From Xiphydria camelus (lineage: Eukaryota; Arthropoda; Insecta; Hymenoptera; Xiphydriidae), in contig OY783193.1 of the NCBI GenBank assembly GCA_963678675.1, positions 23,305,309 through 23,369,308 of the forward strand: a DNA stretch of 64,000 nucleotides, written 5' to 3'. Below the pieces are notes generated by a model. It did not search any database. It was not told the DNA's origin and was given only the letters and a program-made list of their open reading frames with translations. Each line of letters opens with the position of its first letter. Position 1 is the stretch's first letter. The position numbers and the translations under genes were made by a program. Shown here piece after piece: positions 55,126 through 64,000 of this stretch.

Positions 55126-55299
55126 TGTTCGAACCACCAGCCGAGTCGAAAACTGAACTATGACTAAGTTTTGATAAAAAGATTGAAAGGTTCACTGAAG
55201 TTGATTGGTGCGCACATCAATCGCTTGATTCAAGCATTTGATCAAAATGATTGACCGTCTAGGGCCTCCTTAACACGCAGTCTGAGATGTCCCTTATAT

Positions 55300-55520
55300 T
55301 AGTGTATACTCCCGCCTCGCTCCCGAGGATCTACGGGGGGGAGCGCCGTGAAGCGGCGCGGGGGGGTCGGCGAGCGTAGCGTAGCGAAAATTACTGATTA
55401 GGATAGAGATACTGATTGTTGCAGAATTTCCGACACGGTTTTGATTTCGCATTGAACGGGTATATGTCTGTATAAGTGACTATTTTTGAAAAAGTGACCT
55501 TTTCAGTTTTTTTCTTGTAG
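55300..55520. repeat. Dispersed repeat family H, copy 1
   Basis: Direct repeat with 56145-56400: CCTCGCTCCCGAGGATCTAC, the GAAGCGGC block, TTCCGACACGGTTTTGA and TGAACGGGTATATGTCT. It includes a poly-G stretch (CGGGGGGGTC). Confidence 0.8.
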
Positions 55521-55614
55521 AAGAATGTTTATAATAAACTGTAATTTCTTATAAACCAATTGAAGATAGAATAATACGGTGTACGGATGAAGAGGACGTA
55601 GCAACGGCTTCCCT

Positions 55615-55875
55615 CTTTTACCCCTGTACCCTTCATATATTGTCGCACCGGTCTCACTCTCGTCGTCCTGACGTTTGTGTGTGCGTGCTGCTGCAGTTGG
55701 CTGCGAGTGTCAGTGAGACAGAGGGTTGCTGTCGACGTTTCGAAGTAACTGTTCCGTTGCAAGGGTTTCATAGTAATGCGACCATGAATACCTCGCCAAC
55801 CTACGAGCCCAGGCAGTATGCATTATTTTATTTGCATTAGCTTTTTTCCAGCGCCTCCTCGGTAAACGGTTCTAC
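55615..55875. repeat. Dispersed repeat family G, copy 2
   Basis: Direct relative of 50895-51070 with an extra roughly 80-base segment (about 55735-55835) before the shared CATTAGCTT and CCAGCGCCTCCTC block. Confidence 0.75.
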
Positions 55876-55998
55876 TTTTGGTTGATCAACAAAATTGATT
55901 CAATTTCATTGAACAGTGCTTTGAGTGAACAAATATGTATAAGTAAAAGGTACATAAGTGTACGAAGGAACGTTTAATTAATTTTTCATTTGCAAACA

Positions 55999-56096
55999 CC
56001 GTGCCACGTTAGCTAACATGGAAATAATCCCCTCCTATTAAGAAACAATGGATTAATTCCATGTTATCTAACGCGAAATTAAATGTGCACGGTATT
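55999..56096. mobile_element. Short hairpin MITE
   Basis: CACCGTGC at the left and GTGCACGGT at the right, with GTTAGCTAACATGGAA / TTCCATGTTATCTAAC as the main stem. Noncoding. Confidence 0.75.
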
Positions 56097-56144
56097 AGAA
56101 AATAAAAAGTTAATAAATAATCAATGTCTCTTCTACGCCTTCGT

Positions 56145-56400
56145 ATTAGTATACTCTCGCCTCGCTCCCGAGGATCTACGGGGTGGAGCATCGCGAAGCG
56201 GCATGGGGGAGTTGGCGAGCGTAGTGAGCAGAGGGTGGAGCCCCCTACTCTGTTAAAAATTACTAATTACGATGGAGATACTGCTTGCTGCAGAATTCCC
56301 GACACGGTTTTGAATTCACATTGAACGGGTATATGTCTCTATAAGTGGCTTTTTTTGAAAAAGTGAATTTTTCAGTTTTTTTCTTTTAGAAGTATGTTTA
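56145..56400. repeat. Dispersed repeat family H, copy 2
   Basis: See 55300-55520. This copy also has GAGCAGAGGGTGGAGCCCCC, related to the palindromic block at about 26058. Confidence 0.8.
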
Positions 56401-56559
56401 TAATAAACTGTAATTTTTTATAAACCAATTTCATTAAATTCGATACATGAACAATTAATAAATCCGTTTTCAGAATGAACATATGTGCAGCCGTTTCCGA
56501 ATAAATTACCAAGTAAATTTTGCCCTAACAGTGCAGCCATCTATTGAAAAAATTTCATA

Positions 56560-56905
56560 CTATTTGTCGGGGACATTTAGCCTTAAGGGGGTGAAATGGA
56601 CCCCTGAACTTTCTCCCCCTTCGAGCTATCTCCGAAACGAAGCGAGATAGATGAAAATTTTCAATATACGTTTTGTTTGATTTTTTGAGTGTAATAAAAT
56701 GCCCGAAACAGATTTTGAAAAAACGCATTATTAAAAAAAAAAATTTTTATCTAATTTTTCGAAATTTCGGTTTGGTCATATGGACAAAAATGTAGGAAAT
56801 TTTATTACAAATTCAACCATGTATGACAAAATATATTTCCCTCCTACAGTTTTGCAAATTTTTAACTTTTATGTCTGAACGGGCTACCAATGGTAGTGAC
56901 GGGAT
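56560..56905. repeat. Repeat family F, internal copy
   Basis: Reverse complement of 61840-62160: GGGGTGAAATGGACCCCTGA, the AACGAAGCGAGATAGATGAA block, TTTGGTCATATGGACAAAAA and TTTTATGTCTGAACGGGCTA. Together the two copies form a large inverted pair enclosing 56.9-61.8 kb. Confidence 0.8.
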
Positions 56906-57172
56906 AGGTCGGGGGTTATTACTTCTATGTATTTTAATACCACTTTTCTTTTATTTATTAAAGTTCAACTTTTTATGGCTCATAATTATGACAATAATGG
57001 TATTCCGTAAAAAAATGTTTCATATAAAGTTGTTTCTTACACCAAGCACACGTAATAACGGCAATATCGCCTCATATGTGGTATCGTGGTTCCGAGTCCT
57101 GTGCATAACAAAATTCTACAGGATGTTTAAATTCAGGAGGGGTCTCCTGAATACATATCCACTCTTGAACCA

Positions 57173-58574
57173 CTAATATTTAATAAAGTTAGTAAACCGT
57201 GGCGAAGAAAACTGATTATGAGTAAGGGATTGAAGTTTTAAAATATTATCTCTCGAATGAAGGTTAATGTCGTAATTGAAAAGAGTTACAATATCTGAAA
57301 ACCTCCTTACAAAATTCTTCCACATTCGAAAGCCGTATACGTCTAGCGGTTGAATTAGTCCGGTGGTGCCTTCTGGAATTGTCATTAATATTATTGTCTT
57401 ATCTTCTGGTGTAGCTTCTCGAACACTTCGCTCACATTGTCCACTCCAAGAGTCCAGCAGTAAGACGTTTGTAGGTCCAGTGTTAGGGAAGTAAACTTCT
57501 TGCAGCCATGTTTTCATGACATCGGTTGTAAGTTTCCCAGATTTCGAAGCCATGAAGTATACATTTGGCGGCCTAAACACGGTTTGTTGCACTCGTTCTC
57601 CCAATTGCCCACTAGCCTCTTTTAATACCACATAAAGAGGCGACAGTAGTTTTCCATCAGCAGATATGGTGGGTTGTATAGTATAGCTATGGGTTGTAGA
57701 AGATATTGATTGTACCACAGCTTCAATTTTTGTTTGCCCCGATGTAGCCAAAGTTCGGCCAGAATGTATTTCTAAATTAAATCCACTCTGATCAGAGTTA
57801 AATACATTTTGTGGTCCATATTGTATAATGAGTGGTTTCACTTGTTCTACGAAGGCTTGGCTTCGTAGTTTCAAACTTTCCTCACCCTCAACGCTTTTTC
57901 TCGTTACAAACTTTGTGATCTTTCGAGAGACAATTCTATATGCTTTCTTGAATGACCTCAACCATGTTTCACTTGCTTTGAAGGTTGGAAGATTCTCTAC
58001 TTCTTTTGCTTGTAAAACCCATCGTTTAAGGTCTACATCATGTACTATTATTTTCGATCTACTAGCTTCTACAAATTTATCAAAAGTATATTTCGCTATG
58101 CGTATTAATTTATCATTTTGAGAACCCCTCTGTCCTACTTGCGCAGCCCATCTTCATAATTGTCTATCAGATTTCACTTTTTTAAACTGATGTTGAACTG
58201 CTGCTACGGTTCGACGTCCTTTCTTCCCACTGTTCCAGTAATCTATGGTACTTTGTTACAGTATTAACAGCGTGCCTTTCACTATCCTCGATTGAATCTT
58301 CCAATTCCAATTTATTTTCATGTTCGACTCGAAATGATGAATCCTCCATGCTACGTATAATAATATTTTGTAATAAATCTTTGAATTGCACTTCTGCACT
58401 ATTCATTGGAGTTTCTCTTGGATTTGGTACATTGAAAACGGCCACCAATAAAGTTAACACATTGATCGGATTTATAATTGCCATAATAATAATATGAACT
58501 GCTACGCACAATACAAACTGAACATTCAAACTAAAAAGCTTCCTCTTTCGCTTCCTTATATATGATGAAGTCAT
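57173..58574 (-). pseudogene. Pogo/Tigger-like (DDE_1) transposase, disrupted
   Basis: The main open part (about 58140 to 57173) encodes DDE_1-type sequence of the CENP-B/pogo group: RWVLQAKEVENLPTFKAS, SFKKAYRIVSRKITKF, FNSDQSGFNLE (first catalytic Asp), LSPLYVVLKEASGQLG, TNVLLLDSWSGQCERS (second Asp) and IPEGTTGLIQPLDVYGFRMW. Upstream the frame is broken. A TGA lies where Trp is expected (QL-stop-RWAAQVGQ, about 58153), and a frameshift near 58240 separates IDYWNSGKKGRRTV from the N-terminal portion (58574-58250). These proteins normally bind DNA through a CENP-B-type HTH and cut at TA sites. No TIRs were identified. Probably dead. Confidence 0.7.
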
Positions 58575-58599
58575 TGGTGTAACGATGTTGGGTAGGACC

Positions 58600-58780
58600 T
58601 TGTATGGAAATACAATATTGATGCATGTGGCGCGTGAAATTTAAACGATTCATTATACCATGCGGTCAAAAGTCATTCGCGTCATACCTTCTTGTATTGA
58701 AATACATTATTGATGCATGTGGCGCGTGATATTTAAACGATTAATTATACCAACAGTCAATAGTCATACGCAAAGAAGGC
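58600..58780. repeat. Direct repeat of about 80 bases
   Basis: GATGCATGTGGCGCGTGA followed by ATTTAAACGATT and ATTATACC occurs at about 58621 and 58711, with related flanks (TTGTATGGAAATAC / TTGTATTGAAATAC). Confidence 0.75.
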
Positions 58781-59268
58781 AGTCGGAACCTCTTGTCAAC
58801 TAGATCGGTCCTGAAAAAAAATTTGACCTCGAATAACTTCCCAACCAGTAGACTTATCAAAAAATCATAAGATACCTTTTTTGTAGGTCGTCCGATTTCC
58901 TACGAGAATACGTTTTGATCATTTGAATACGCTGATCCGTTAACAAGTTATAAAAATCGAAATTTAAAACAAAAAATTTCCCATGTTATTTAAATGGGAA
59001 AAAGAAAATTGCGATGAGGCAGTTGTGTTAATATTAATATTAAGAGTTGAAACTTCAGCAGAATTTCTTTCTCGTCATCCTCAACAATGTTTTAATAGTA
59101 ATTTTAAAAAAACAATGATACTGAGTGGTAAGAACCAGTATTCCGAATTTCGTCTATTGTGCGACGGAACACAGACTTTAGTCTTTATGACCGTCCCGTC
59201 GTTTGACGGAAAGGATCGGAAGCGAAGAACCCCGTCTAGTGCAGGAGCTGAAAGACATTGAGTATGAA

Positions 59269-59661
59269 ACATATAATATAAAACAGTTTTTATAGAAAAA
59301 TTGTTAGATGTGAAACATCGAAATTCTTCTTTGTAGAAAGTATGCGATAGGAAGGATGGACCACGCGTCCGTCGAAAGAACACGTGCGCCAGTGCGCATT
59401 TGTATTTATGACTGTGATACTATTAAACGGTACGAACCATTGTGTCTAATTCAAAAAGCGCATTTAGTTTACTCTCTCTTAACTCTACCATCGGTACTGT
59501 TTAATAGTATCACAGTCATAAATACAAATGCGCACTGGCGCACGTGTTCTTTCGACGGACGCGTGGTCGATCCTTCCTATCGCATACTTTCTACAAAGAA
59601 GAATTTCGATGTTTCACATCTAACAATTTTTCTATAAAAACTGTTTTATATTATATGTTAT
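59269..59661. mobile_element. Foldback family E, copy 2
   Basis: Full-length arms as in 37616-38160, but with a shorter centre that lacks the CGCTGCGAACAGCGCC insert. It begins and ends with ACATATAATATAAAACAG and its complement. Confidence 0.88.
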
Positions 59662-59692
59662 TATACACACACGTATTTTTATCTACAACAAA

Positions 59693-59940
59693 GTATGTCA
59701 CATCGATGTGGGCCTAAAGTTCATAGATAATAAGATATAATAGCGATTAAATTTCCTTTCCTGGTGAATAAGTTTAGCCTCATATGTTTCTTTGACTTAT
59801 CAAATATCTATTTACAATCGTGATGTATTATAGATTGTACACACATACGTACCATATGAGGCTAAACTTACTTGCCAGGGAAGAAGTTTCAATTACTATT
59901 ATCTCATTATTTATGAACTTTTGACCTATATCGATATGAC
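59693..59940. mobile_element. Foldback repeat
   Basis: GTCACATCGATGTGGGCCTA pairs with the complement near 59920-59940. Inner pairs are TAAGTTTAGCCTCATATG / CATATGAGGCTAAACTTA. Noncoding. Confidence 0.7.
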
Positions 59941-59944
59941 TTTT

Positions 59945-60185
59945 CTATGCATGGTGGGAGAAGGAAATTCTTCGAAACCACCGAGCTGGAGCATGAAAAT
60001 TGGCGCCGGGAGAGTACGCAGATTCAGCGCCGTTCGGTTGGTGCTATCCCCGAAGAAGTACACGTGCACCGCAATAGTCGAATTTATTGCGGGTTTGCAC
60101 TTTGTCCGAGGAGAGCATAAAGGGCAGAGGGTTTCTGTTGCCTCCCGCGAGGCTCCTGAAATCTGAGCACGCGCGCGCGGTCGAG
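59945..60185. repeat. Family C repeat, inverted copy
   Basis: Reverse-complement relative of 26890-27130, sharing CTCCTGAAATCTGAGCAC and the CGCGCGCGGTCGAG end. Confidence 0.8.
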
Positions 60186-60407
60186 GCCCTTCGCTTGCGA
60201 CCCGGCGCCTATCACTCTCGCTAGACTGAGTTACTATCTATTTAGCCGGTCAAATAGACTGAAATTTCTCTGGTAGTCAATTTTTATCGTGTATCCACTG
60301 CACCATCTAGCTAGATTTATTTTTCTCAACCGAGATTCTAGACTAACTCTCGCTAGATTGTTCTCAATGCTGTGTCCACTTGAGTAAATCTAGATAGCTG
60401 AAAACGA

Positions 60408-60720
60408 AAGAACACGTTCGCCAGTGCGCATTTGTATTTATAATTGTGATACTATTAAACGGTACAAACCGTTGTGTCTAATTCAAAAAGCGCATTTAGT
60501 TTACTCTCTCTTAGCTCTGCCATCAGTCGCTGTTCCGTCTCGCGATAAACGGAATTCGACACAACGGTTCGTACCGTTTAATGGTATCACAGTCATAAAT
60601 ACAAATGCGCACTGGCGCACGTATTCTTTCAACGGATGCGTGGTCCATCCTTCCTATCGCATACTTTCTACAAAGAAGAATTTCGATGTTTCACATCTAA
60701 CAATTTTCCTATACAAACGG
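60408..60720. mobile_element. Foldback family E, truncated copy 3
   Basis: Missing the outer part of the left arm. Otherwise as copies 1 and 2, with GCCAGTGCGCATTTGTATTT and an inverted AACGGTAC centre. Confidence 0.85.
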
Positions 60721-60724
60721 TATT

Positions 60725-60800
60725 TAAATGCTATTTTTAAACGTTCTAACCAATGATCAATCAATTCTCATGCTTTCATTAATGAGGGTAAATACTGCTT
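60725..60800. repeat. Family A MITE, left-arm fragment
   Basis: Shares TATTTTTAAACGTTCTAACC and CTCATGCTTTCATTAA with the full copies at 6848 and 28784. The right arm is absent. Confidence 0.7.
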
Positions 60801-60899
60801 CGTACACCGATACAGTGAGCGTGTAGTAGTAAGTGGTTAAGCTAGGGCTCGGTGAAAGGGGACCATCGAGTCGTGGCGGAGAGAGCCGATGCGTCCCGA

Positions 60900-61022
60900 G
60901 TTAGGCCAGGCGAACGTTGGGACGCAGTTCAGTGAGGAGACGCAGGGTGACCGTTGCCTCTATATCTATATATAGAATAGATATAGATATAGAGGCAATG
61001 TTCAACGTTCGCCTGGCCTTAG
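60900..61022. repeat. Palindrome with AGATATAGAT core
   Basis: AGGCCAGGCGAACGTTG at 60903 pairs with CAACGTTCGCCTGGCCT at about 61003-61019. The core GTTGCCTCTATATCTATA / TATAGATATAGAGGCAA forms the inner stem. Confidence 0.75.
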
Positions 61023-61094
61023 CGTATTTAGCCACTCCAGCGACGTTTCACGAGCAGCCGGTCTCACCCCCGAAGCGCGGCATAAGATGTTTCA

Positions 61095-61282
61095 CATCAA
61101 AAAATTATGGAATATCCATATTACCCGACAAACAAAAAAGTGGAGCGGCTAGCTGTAGAAAAATATCTACAGTGGATATGTGGACTAATGATGGAAATGT
61201 TTTTCATCTCCGGGAGCTGTTCGACGGCAGATATCCCGACGACGAGCCATGGGATGAATCTACATTTATGCTAAATGAATAA
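61095..61282 (+). CDS. Unrecognised acidic ORF, upstream of an overlapping ORF
   Basis: The + frame through GISILPDKQKSGAASCRKIS, STVDMWTNDGNVFHLRELFD and GRYPDDEPWDESTFMLNE looks coding (mixed composition, few rare residues) and ends at a TAA. It is open upstream through low-information sequence, so the true start is uncertain. An ATG at 61172 (MWTNDGNV) is one option. It overlaps the next ORF by eight bases. No domain was recognised. Could be a decayed element or viral-type gene, or an exon. Confidence 0.35.
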
Positions 61283-61538
61283 ATTCCAAGAGACCATCTG
61301 GAGGTATTATGATGAGGCTGTAGAAGCCTATGAAAACCAGCAGGCCCGGATAGAGGAGGAAAACGAATGGAGAAGCCGGATTGAATCTTCGCCACCGGAT
61401 CGCTCGTACCTGGAGAGGCTTGACATCTCACAGTACACTCCAGAAGAATGGAAAAACATTAACTGGCCCGAAAAATTAAAAGACCTCCGAGAATGGGATC
61501 CACAAAAGCCAAACCATTCCACTTGCAATTGGCCATGA
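61275..61538 (+). CDS. Unrecognised acidic/aromatic ORF
   Basis: ATG at 61275 within ATGAATAA. 87 codons: MNKFQETIWRYYDEAVEAYE, RIEEENEWRSRIESSPPDRS, YLERLDISQYTPEEWKNINW, PEKLKDLREWDPQKPN, then CNWP and a TGA. Read past the TGA, the frame continues FPDDWDSANEEEDI to a TAA at 61582, so the TGA may be a recent nonsense change. Strong coding-like composition (Glu, Trp, Tyr). It is followed by a 250-base AT-rich TATATA region. Function and family unknown. Confidence 0.4.
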   Translation: MNKFQETIWRYYDEAVEAYENQQARIEEENEWRSRIESSPPDRSYLERLDISQYTPEEWKNINWPEKLKDLREWDPQKPNHSTCNWP

Positions 61539-61839
61539 TTCCCGGATGATTGGGATTCCGCCAATGAGGAAGAAGATATATAAATTTTTCCATCTATTTT
61601 ATCATTATATATATACTCACTATTATCACAATTATTTATATATATCTTTATACTAATATTTTGTATATATATAATCTTCCAGATATTCGCTGCTATACAA
61701 ATTATTTACACATAACCTTATATTTGATTTTTTATAAAAAAAGTATAATATTCTATATACTTTATATATAAACTGCTACCTATTTTTACAACACATACAA
61801 TAATCGTATATTTGCAATAAAGGGAGTGGAAGTTCAGGG

Positions 61840-62271
61840 GTCCATATTGGTAGCCCGCTCATTGTCAGACATAAAAGTTAGAAATTTGCAAAACTGTAGG
61901 AGGGAAATATATCATATCATACATGTGGTTGAATTTGTAATAAAATTTCCTACATTTTTGTCCATATGACCAAACCGAAATTTCGAAGTTAGATAAAAAA
62001 ATTTTTTTTTTAAATAATGCGTGTTTTCAAAATCTGTTTCGGGCATTTTATTACACTCAAAAAATCAAACAAAACGTACATTGAAAATTTTCATCTATCT
62101 CGCTTCGTTTCGGAGATAGCTCGAAGGGGGAGAAAGTTCAGGGGTCCATTTCACCCCCTTAAACCAAAATTGGGCCGCTATAAAAAAATAGGTGTCTCTT
62201 ATTTTTCGATGAACTTTAAATTTATGAAGTTTCATCAAGATCGGAAGCGGCGGCCTCGAAACGTTTCCTTG
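61840..62271. repeat. Repeat family F, right copy with terminus
   Basis: Matches 56560-56905 in inverse over its first 320 bases and 49415-49545 in inverse over the last 130. It ends CGAAACGTTTCCTTG at 62271, followed by TTA. Confidence 0.8.
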
Positions 62272-62606
62272 TTAGTGCATGAAACTCTGATGGAAGATCA
62301 TCGATTCGTGAAAGAGATTGCCGAGGTTTGTAAGATATCAGATGAACGGGTGCACAAGATTTTGCTCGAGGATTTGGGTATAAAAAAATTATTCGCGCTC
62401 TCGGTGCCGCGTTTGTTGTGTATGCTGTAGACCGGTATTTTTAAGGTGGACAAAAAGAATTTTTTTCTGACGGCTTGAAGGGTTGGAAGAAACAATGGAT
62501 TAAGTGTATCGAGTTATGAGGAGATGTTAAGAAATATTTTTTTTTATCTTGAAAAATGTGTTTTTCCTAAAAAGGCCAGAAACTTTTCAAATAACCCTCG
62601 TATAAG
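62272..62606 (+). pseudogene. Mariner transposase fragment with internal deletion
   Basis: Starts LVHETLMEDHRFVKEIAEVC, then KISDERVHKILLEDLGIKKL and SVPRLL, the second helix-turn-helix and following segment of a mariner transposase. It jumps almost at once to the C-terminal DGLKGWKK and KCIEL region and a 3' terminus resembling AACTTTTCAAATAACCCTCG. The entire DDD catalytic core is missing. Divergent from the mariner at 20.4 kb. Confidence 0.7.
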
Positions 62607-62876
62607 TCGTTACAGCCCATCATGCGACATCCTTGGGTCGGTAATCAATAGCGCATGGCTTACTGCGGCATATCGCCTATGAGAATCATACTCGAAGTCA
62701 CCCGGTATGTAAAAGTGCGTATACATCTGCGAGCTGAGCGTGAGCCGAGCGGCTCACGAGTCACTCGTGAGTTGCTCGTGAGCGGGCCATTTAAATGAAT
62801 GCTTCCAAGGAACTTCCAACGACCAGCCAGATACATCTGCGAGCCGAGCGGCTCGCGCTCGCTTGATTGGGACGTG

Positions 62877-63160
62877 GTTTAGAGCGCTGAACTACCGGCT
62901 TTGAGCCACTCGTGAGCCGCTCACTGCGATCCGCCTCCCGTCGCTCCCTGTGAGCGGCTCACGAGTCACTCATGGTGATTCGTCTCCTGTCGGTTTTTCT
63001 GATGAACGCAAAGGCCGAAATTTTTATATTCATTTGACACTAAAGACAATGCTAATTTTGCTACTTCAAATTGTTGCAGTGCCTTAATAATTTTCTTTCT
63101 TATGAGACGAATGAAAATAATTACCGAATTTTTTTAACATTATTTAAGAGATCTATGAAG
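62877..63160. repeat. Long direct repeat, copy 1
   Basis: Near-identical to 63737-64000: TTTAGAGCGCTGAACTA, GGCTCACGAGTCACTCATGG, CTCCTGTCGGTTTTTCTG and TTGTTGCAGTGCCTTAATAA. It continues to the window edge in copy 2. Confidence 0.9.
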
Positions 63161-63217
63161 TAGTCCTATACTTTTTGCAACTATTATGATGATGGAGAAA
63201 TGGGTTCGATTTGGTGC

Positions 63218-63440
63218 TTCGTCAAATATTGTAATTGTCGATGTGAACAACATAATTGTCACTGTAGATTTGAATACTTTGCTATCATTCGAAAGCTAGT
63301 TAATGACAGCATATACATAGCAGAAGTTGATAATTTTAGATACAACAGCTCCGGTTTTTTCCACAAATGTCATAAAATAAATAATGTAAAGGCCATCCCA
63401 ATTAGCAGTCTTATTACATCTTGTATATACATGTTGGTAT
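63218..63440 (+). pseudogene. Cys-rich element protein fragment, family X, copy 2
   Basis: Reads FVKYCNCRCEQHNCHCRFEY, FAIIRKLVNDSIYIAEVDNF and RYNSSGFFHKCHKINNVKAI, homologous in pattern to the minus-strand ORF at 27613-27862. Carried inside the TIR element 62709-63738. Unknown function. The open frame continues to 63622 but with low-complexity content. Confidence 0.45.
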
Positions 63441-63736
63441 ATTTGAGGAAAGTTATTACAAAAATCAATCCTTGTCATCTCTTCAATAAACTTATTTATT
63501 ATTATCTGAAGATGTTAGGTTTAAGTATTCTTTCACACGTCGCCCTAGTCTACAGGTCTGCATTACGAGGGGTCAAGTCACAGTATCTGTTTTTTAACAG
63601 AGATCCTTCGAATAAGCGTTAGTCTCAAGTGGGAAGCATTAATATCAACAAGTGGCTCATGAGCGACTCGCGAGCGACTCGCGAGCCGGTCGGCTCCGCT
63701 CAGCTGACGCTACGCTCGCAGATGTATACGCGCCTT

Positions 63737-64000
63737 TAGAGCGCTGAACTAACGGCTTTGAGCCGCTCACTGCGATCCGCCTCGCGTGGCTCACTATGAG
63801 TGGCTCACGAGTCACTCATGGTGATCCGTCTCCTGTCGGTTTTTCTGGTGAACGCAAAGGTCGAAATTTTTATATTCATTTCACACTGAAGACAATGCTA
63901 ATTTTGCTACTTCAAATTGTTGCAGTGCCTTAATAATTTTCTTCCTTATGTGAGACGAATGAAAATAATTACCGACTTTTTTTAACATTATTTAACAGAT
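63737..64000. repeat. Long direct repeat, copy 2 (cut by window end)
   Basis: Second copy of 62877-63160 with scattered substitutions and an extra base (TATGTGAGACG versus TATGAGACG). The window ends inside it. Confidence 0.9.

Larger units (their letters stand above)
52123..55270. mobile_element. Complete two-gene PIF/Harbinger transposon
   Basis: AGGAGGCCCTAGACGGTCAA begins at 52123, and the right end is its inverse. TIR identity continues for about 50 bases (TTTTGATCAAATGCTTGAAT). TAA occurs immediately outside both ends (52120-52122 and 55271-55273), the 3-bp duplication typical of the superfamily. The 3148-bp interior encodes a MADF-domain protein (+) and a DDE transposase (-), both uninterrupted across their predicted introns. 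The combination of intact TIRs, target duplication and both proteins makes this a plausibly recent, possibly autonomous copy. Confidence 0.93.
62709..63738. mobile_element. TIR element with GAGCGGCTCACGAGT subterminal repeats
   Basis: GTGCGTATACATCTGCGAGC on the left and GCTCGCAGATGTATACGCGC on the right are inverted. Inside both ends, CTCACGAGTCACTCGTGAG-like and GCGAGCCGAGCGGCTCGCG-like words are repeated. The centre holds the ORF at 63218-63440. The sequence beyond the right end (63737-64000) is a direct repeat of DNA inside the left part (62877-63160). Confidence 0.6.

Noticed and set aside
1..64000. tRNA, rRNA and snRNA genes
   Set aside because: I looked for cloverleaf-like and conserved snRNA features while reading and found none convincing. 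A tRNAscan or Infernal run would be decisive.

Overview
The window reads as insect nuclear DNA, most likely hymenopteran (ant or wasp). That is an inference from AT-rich noncoding sequence, an arthropod LIM-homeobox gene, mariner copies, and dense PIF/Harbinger-type and foldback elements. There are no operons, no bacterial genes and no CRISPR. One 200-base assembly gap (31574-31773) sits directly after a (TC)n microsatellite.

The recognisable host gene is Arrowhead (Awh, the insect Lhx6/Lhx8 orthologue) on the + strand. One exon (21801-22255) encodes LIM domain 2 and the whole homeodomain. A terminal exon (46737-46948) encodes a Gly/Ser/Pro-Thr tail. The splice phases match across an intron of about 24.5 kb. 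The LIM1 exon was not found and probably lies upstream of the window. Most other sequence is transposable-element DNA in this intron or flanking the gene.

Layout. 1-13.5 kb: degenerate DNA elements and hairpins, including a TACAGGGTG-ended 2.1-kb foldback (2482-4602) and a TIR element at 10431-11777. 13.5-21.6 kb: a long inverted duplication containing two mariner 5' halves, opened on the left by a 6.1-kb nest of foldback repeats (14069-20198). 21.8-46.9 kb: the Awh exons and intron. The intron holds a small piggyBac-like MITE, a GC-rich array of five hairpins (30281-30580), a Harbinger-type element with two exons of a mitochondrial fission regulator-like gene inside it (31438-34757), a second TTA-flanked element abutting it (34761-36804), and a three-level nest (39908-46595) whose innermost member is a Helitron. 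47-64 kb: a Mutator-like transposase C-terminus, an apparently intact two-gene PIF/Harbinger transposon (52123-55270), a broken pogo/Tigger-like transposase, foldback families, a deleted mariner copy, unrecognised ORFs, and an element with direct-repeat flanks at the right edge.

The most complete mobile system is the Harbinger element at 52123-55270. A MADF-domain protein with a classical nuclear localisation signal and a DDE transposase are encoded on opposite strands, and each gene has one exon lying inside the other's intron. TIRs and a TAA target duplication are intact, and a related empty copy of its target repeat occurs at about 26.5 kb. The strongest structural candidate for something undescribed is the hairpin array at 30.3-30.6 kb: a conserved core hairpin is flanked by outer stems that change from copy to copy but stay complementary.
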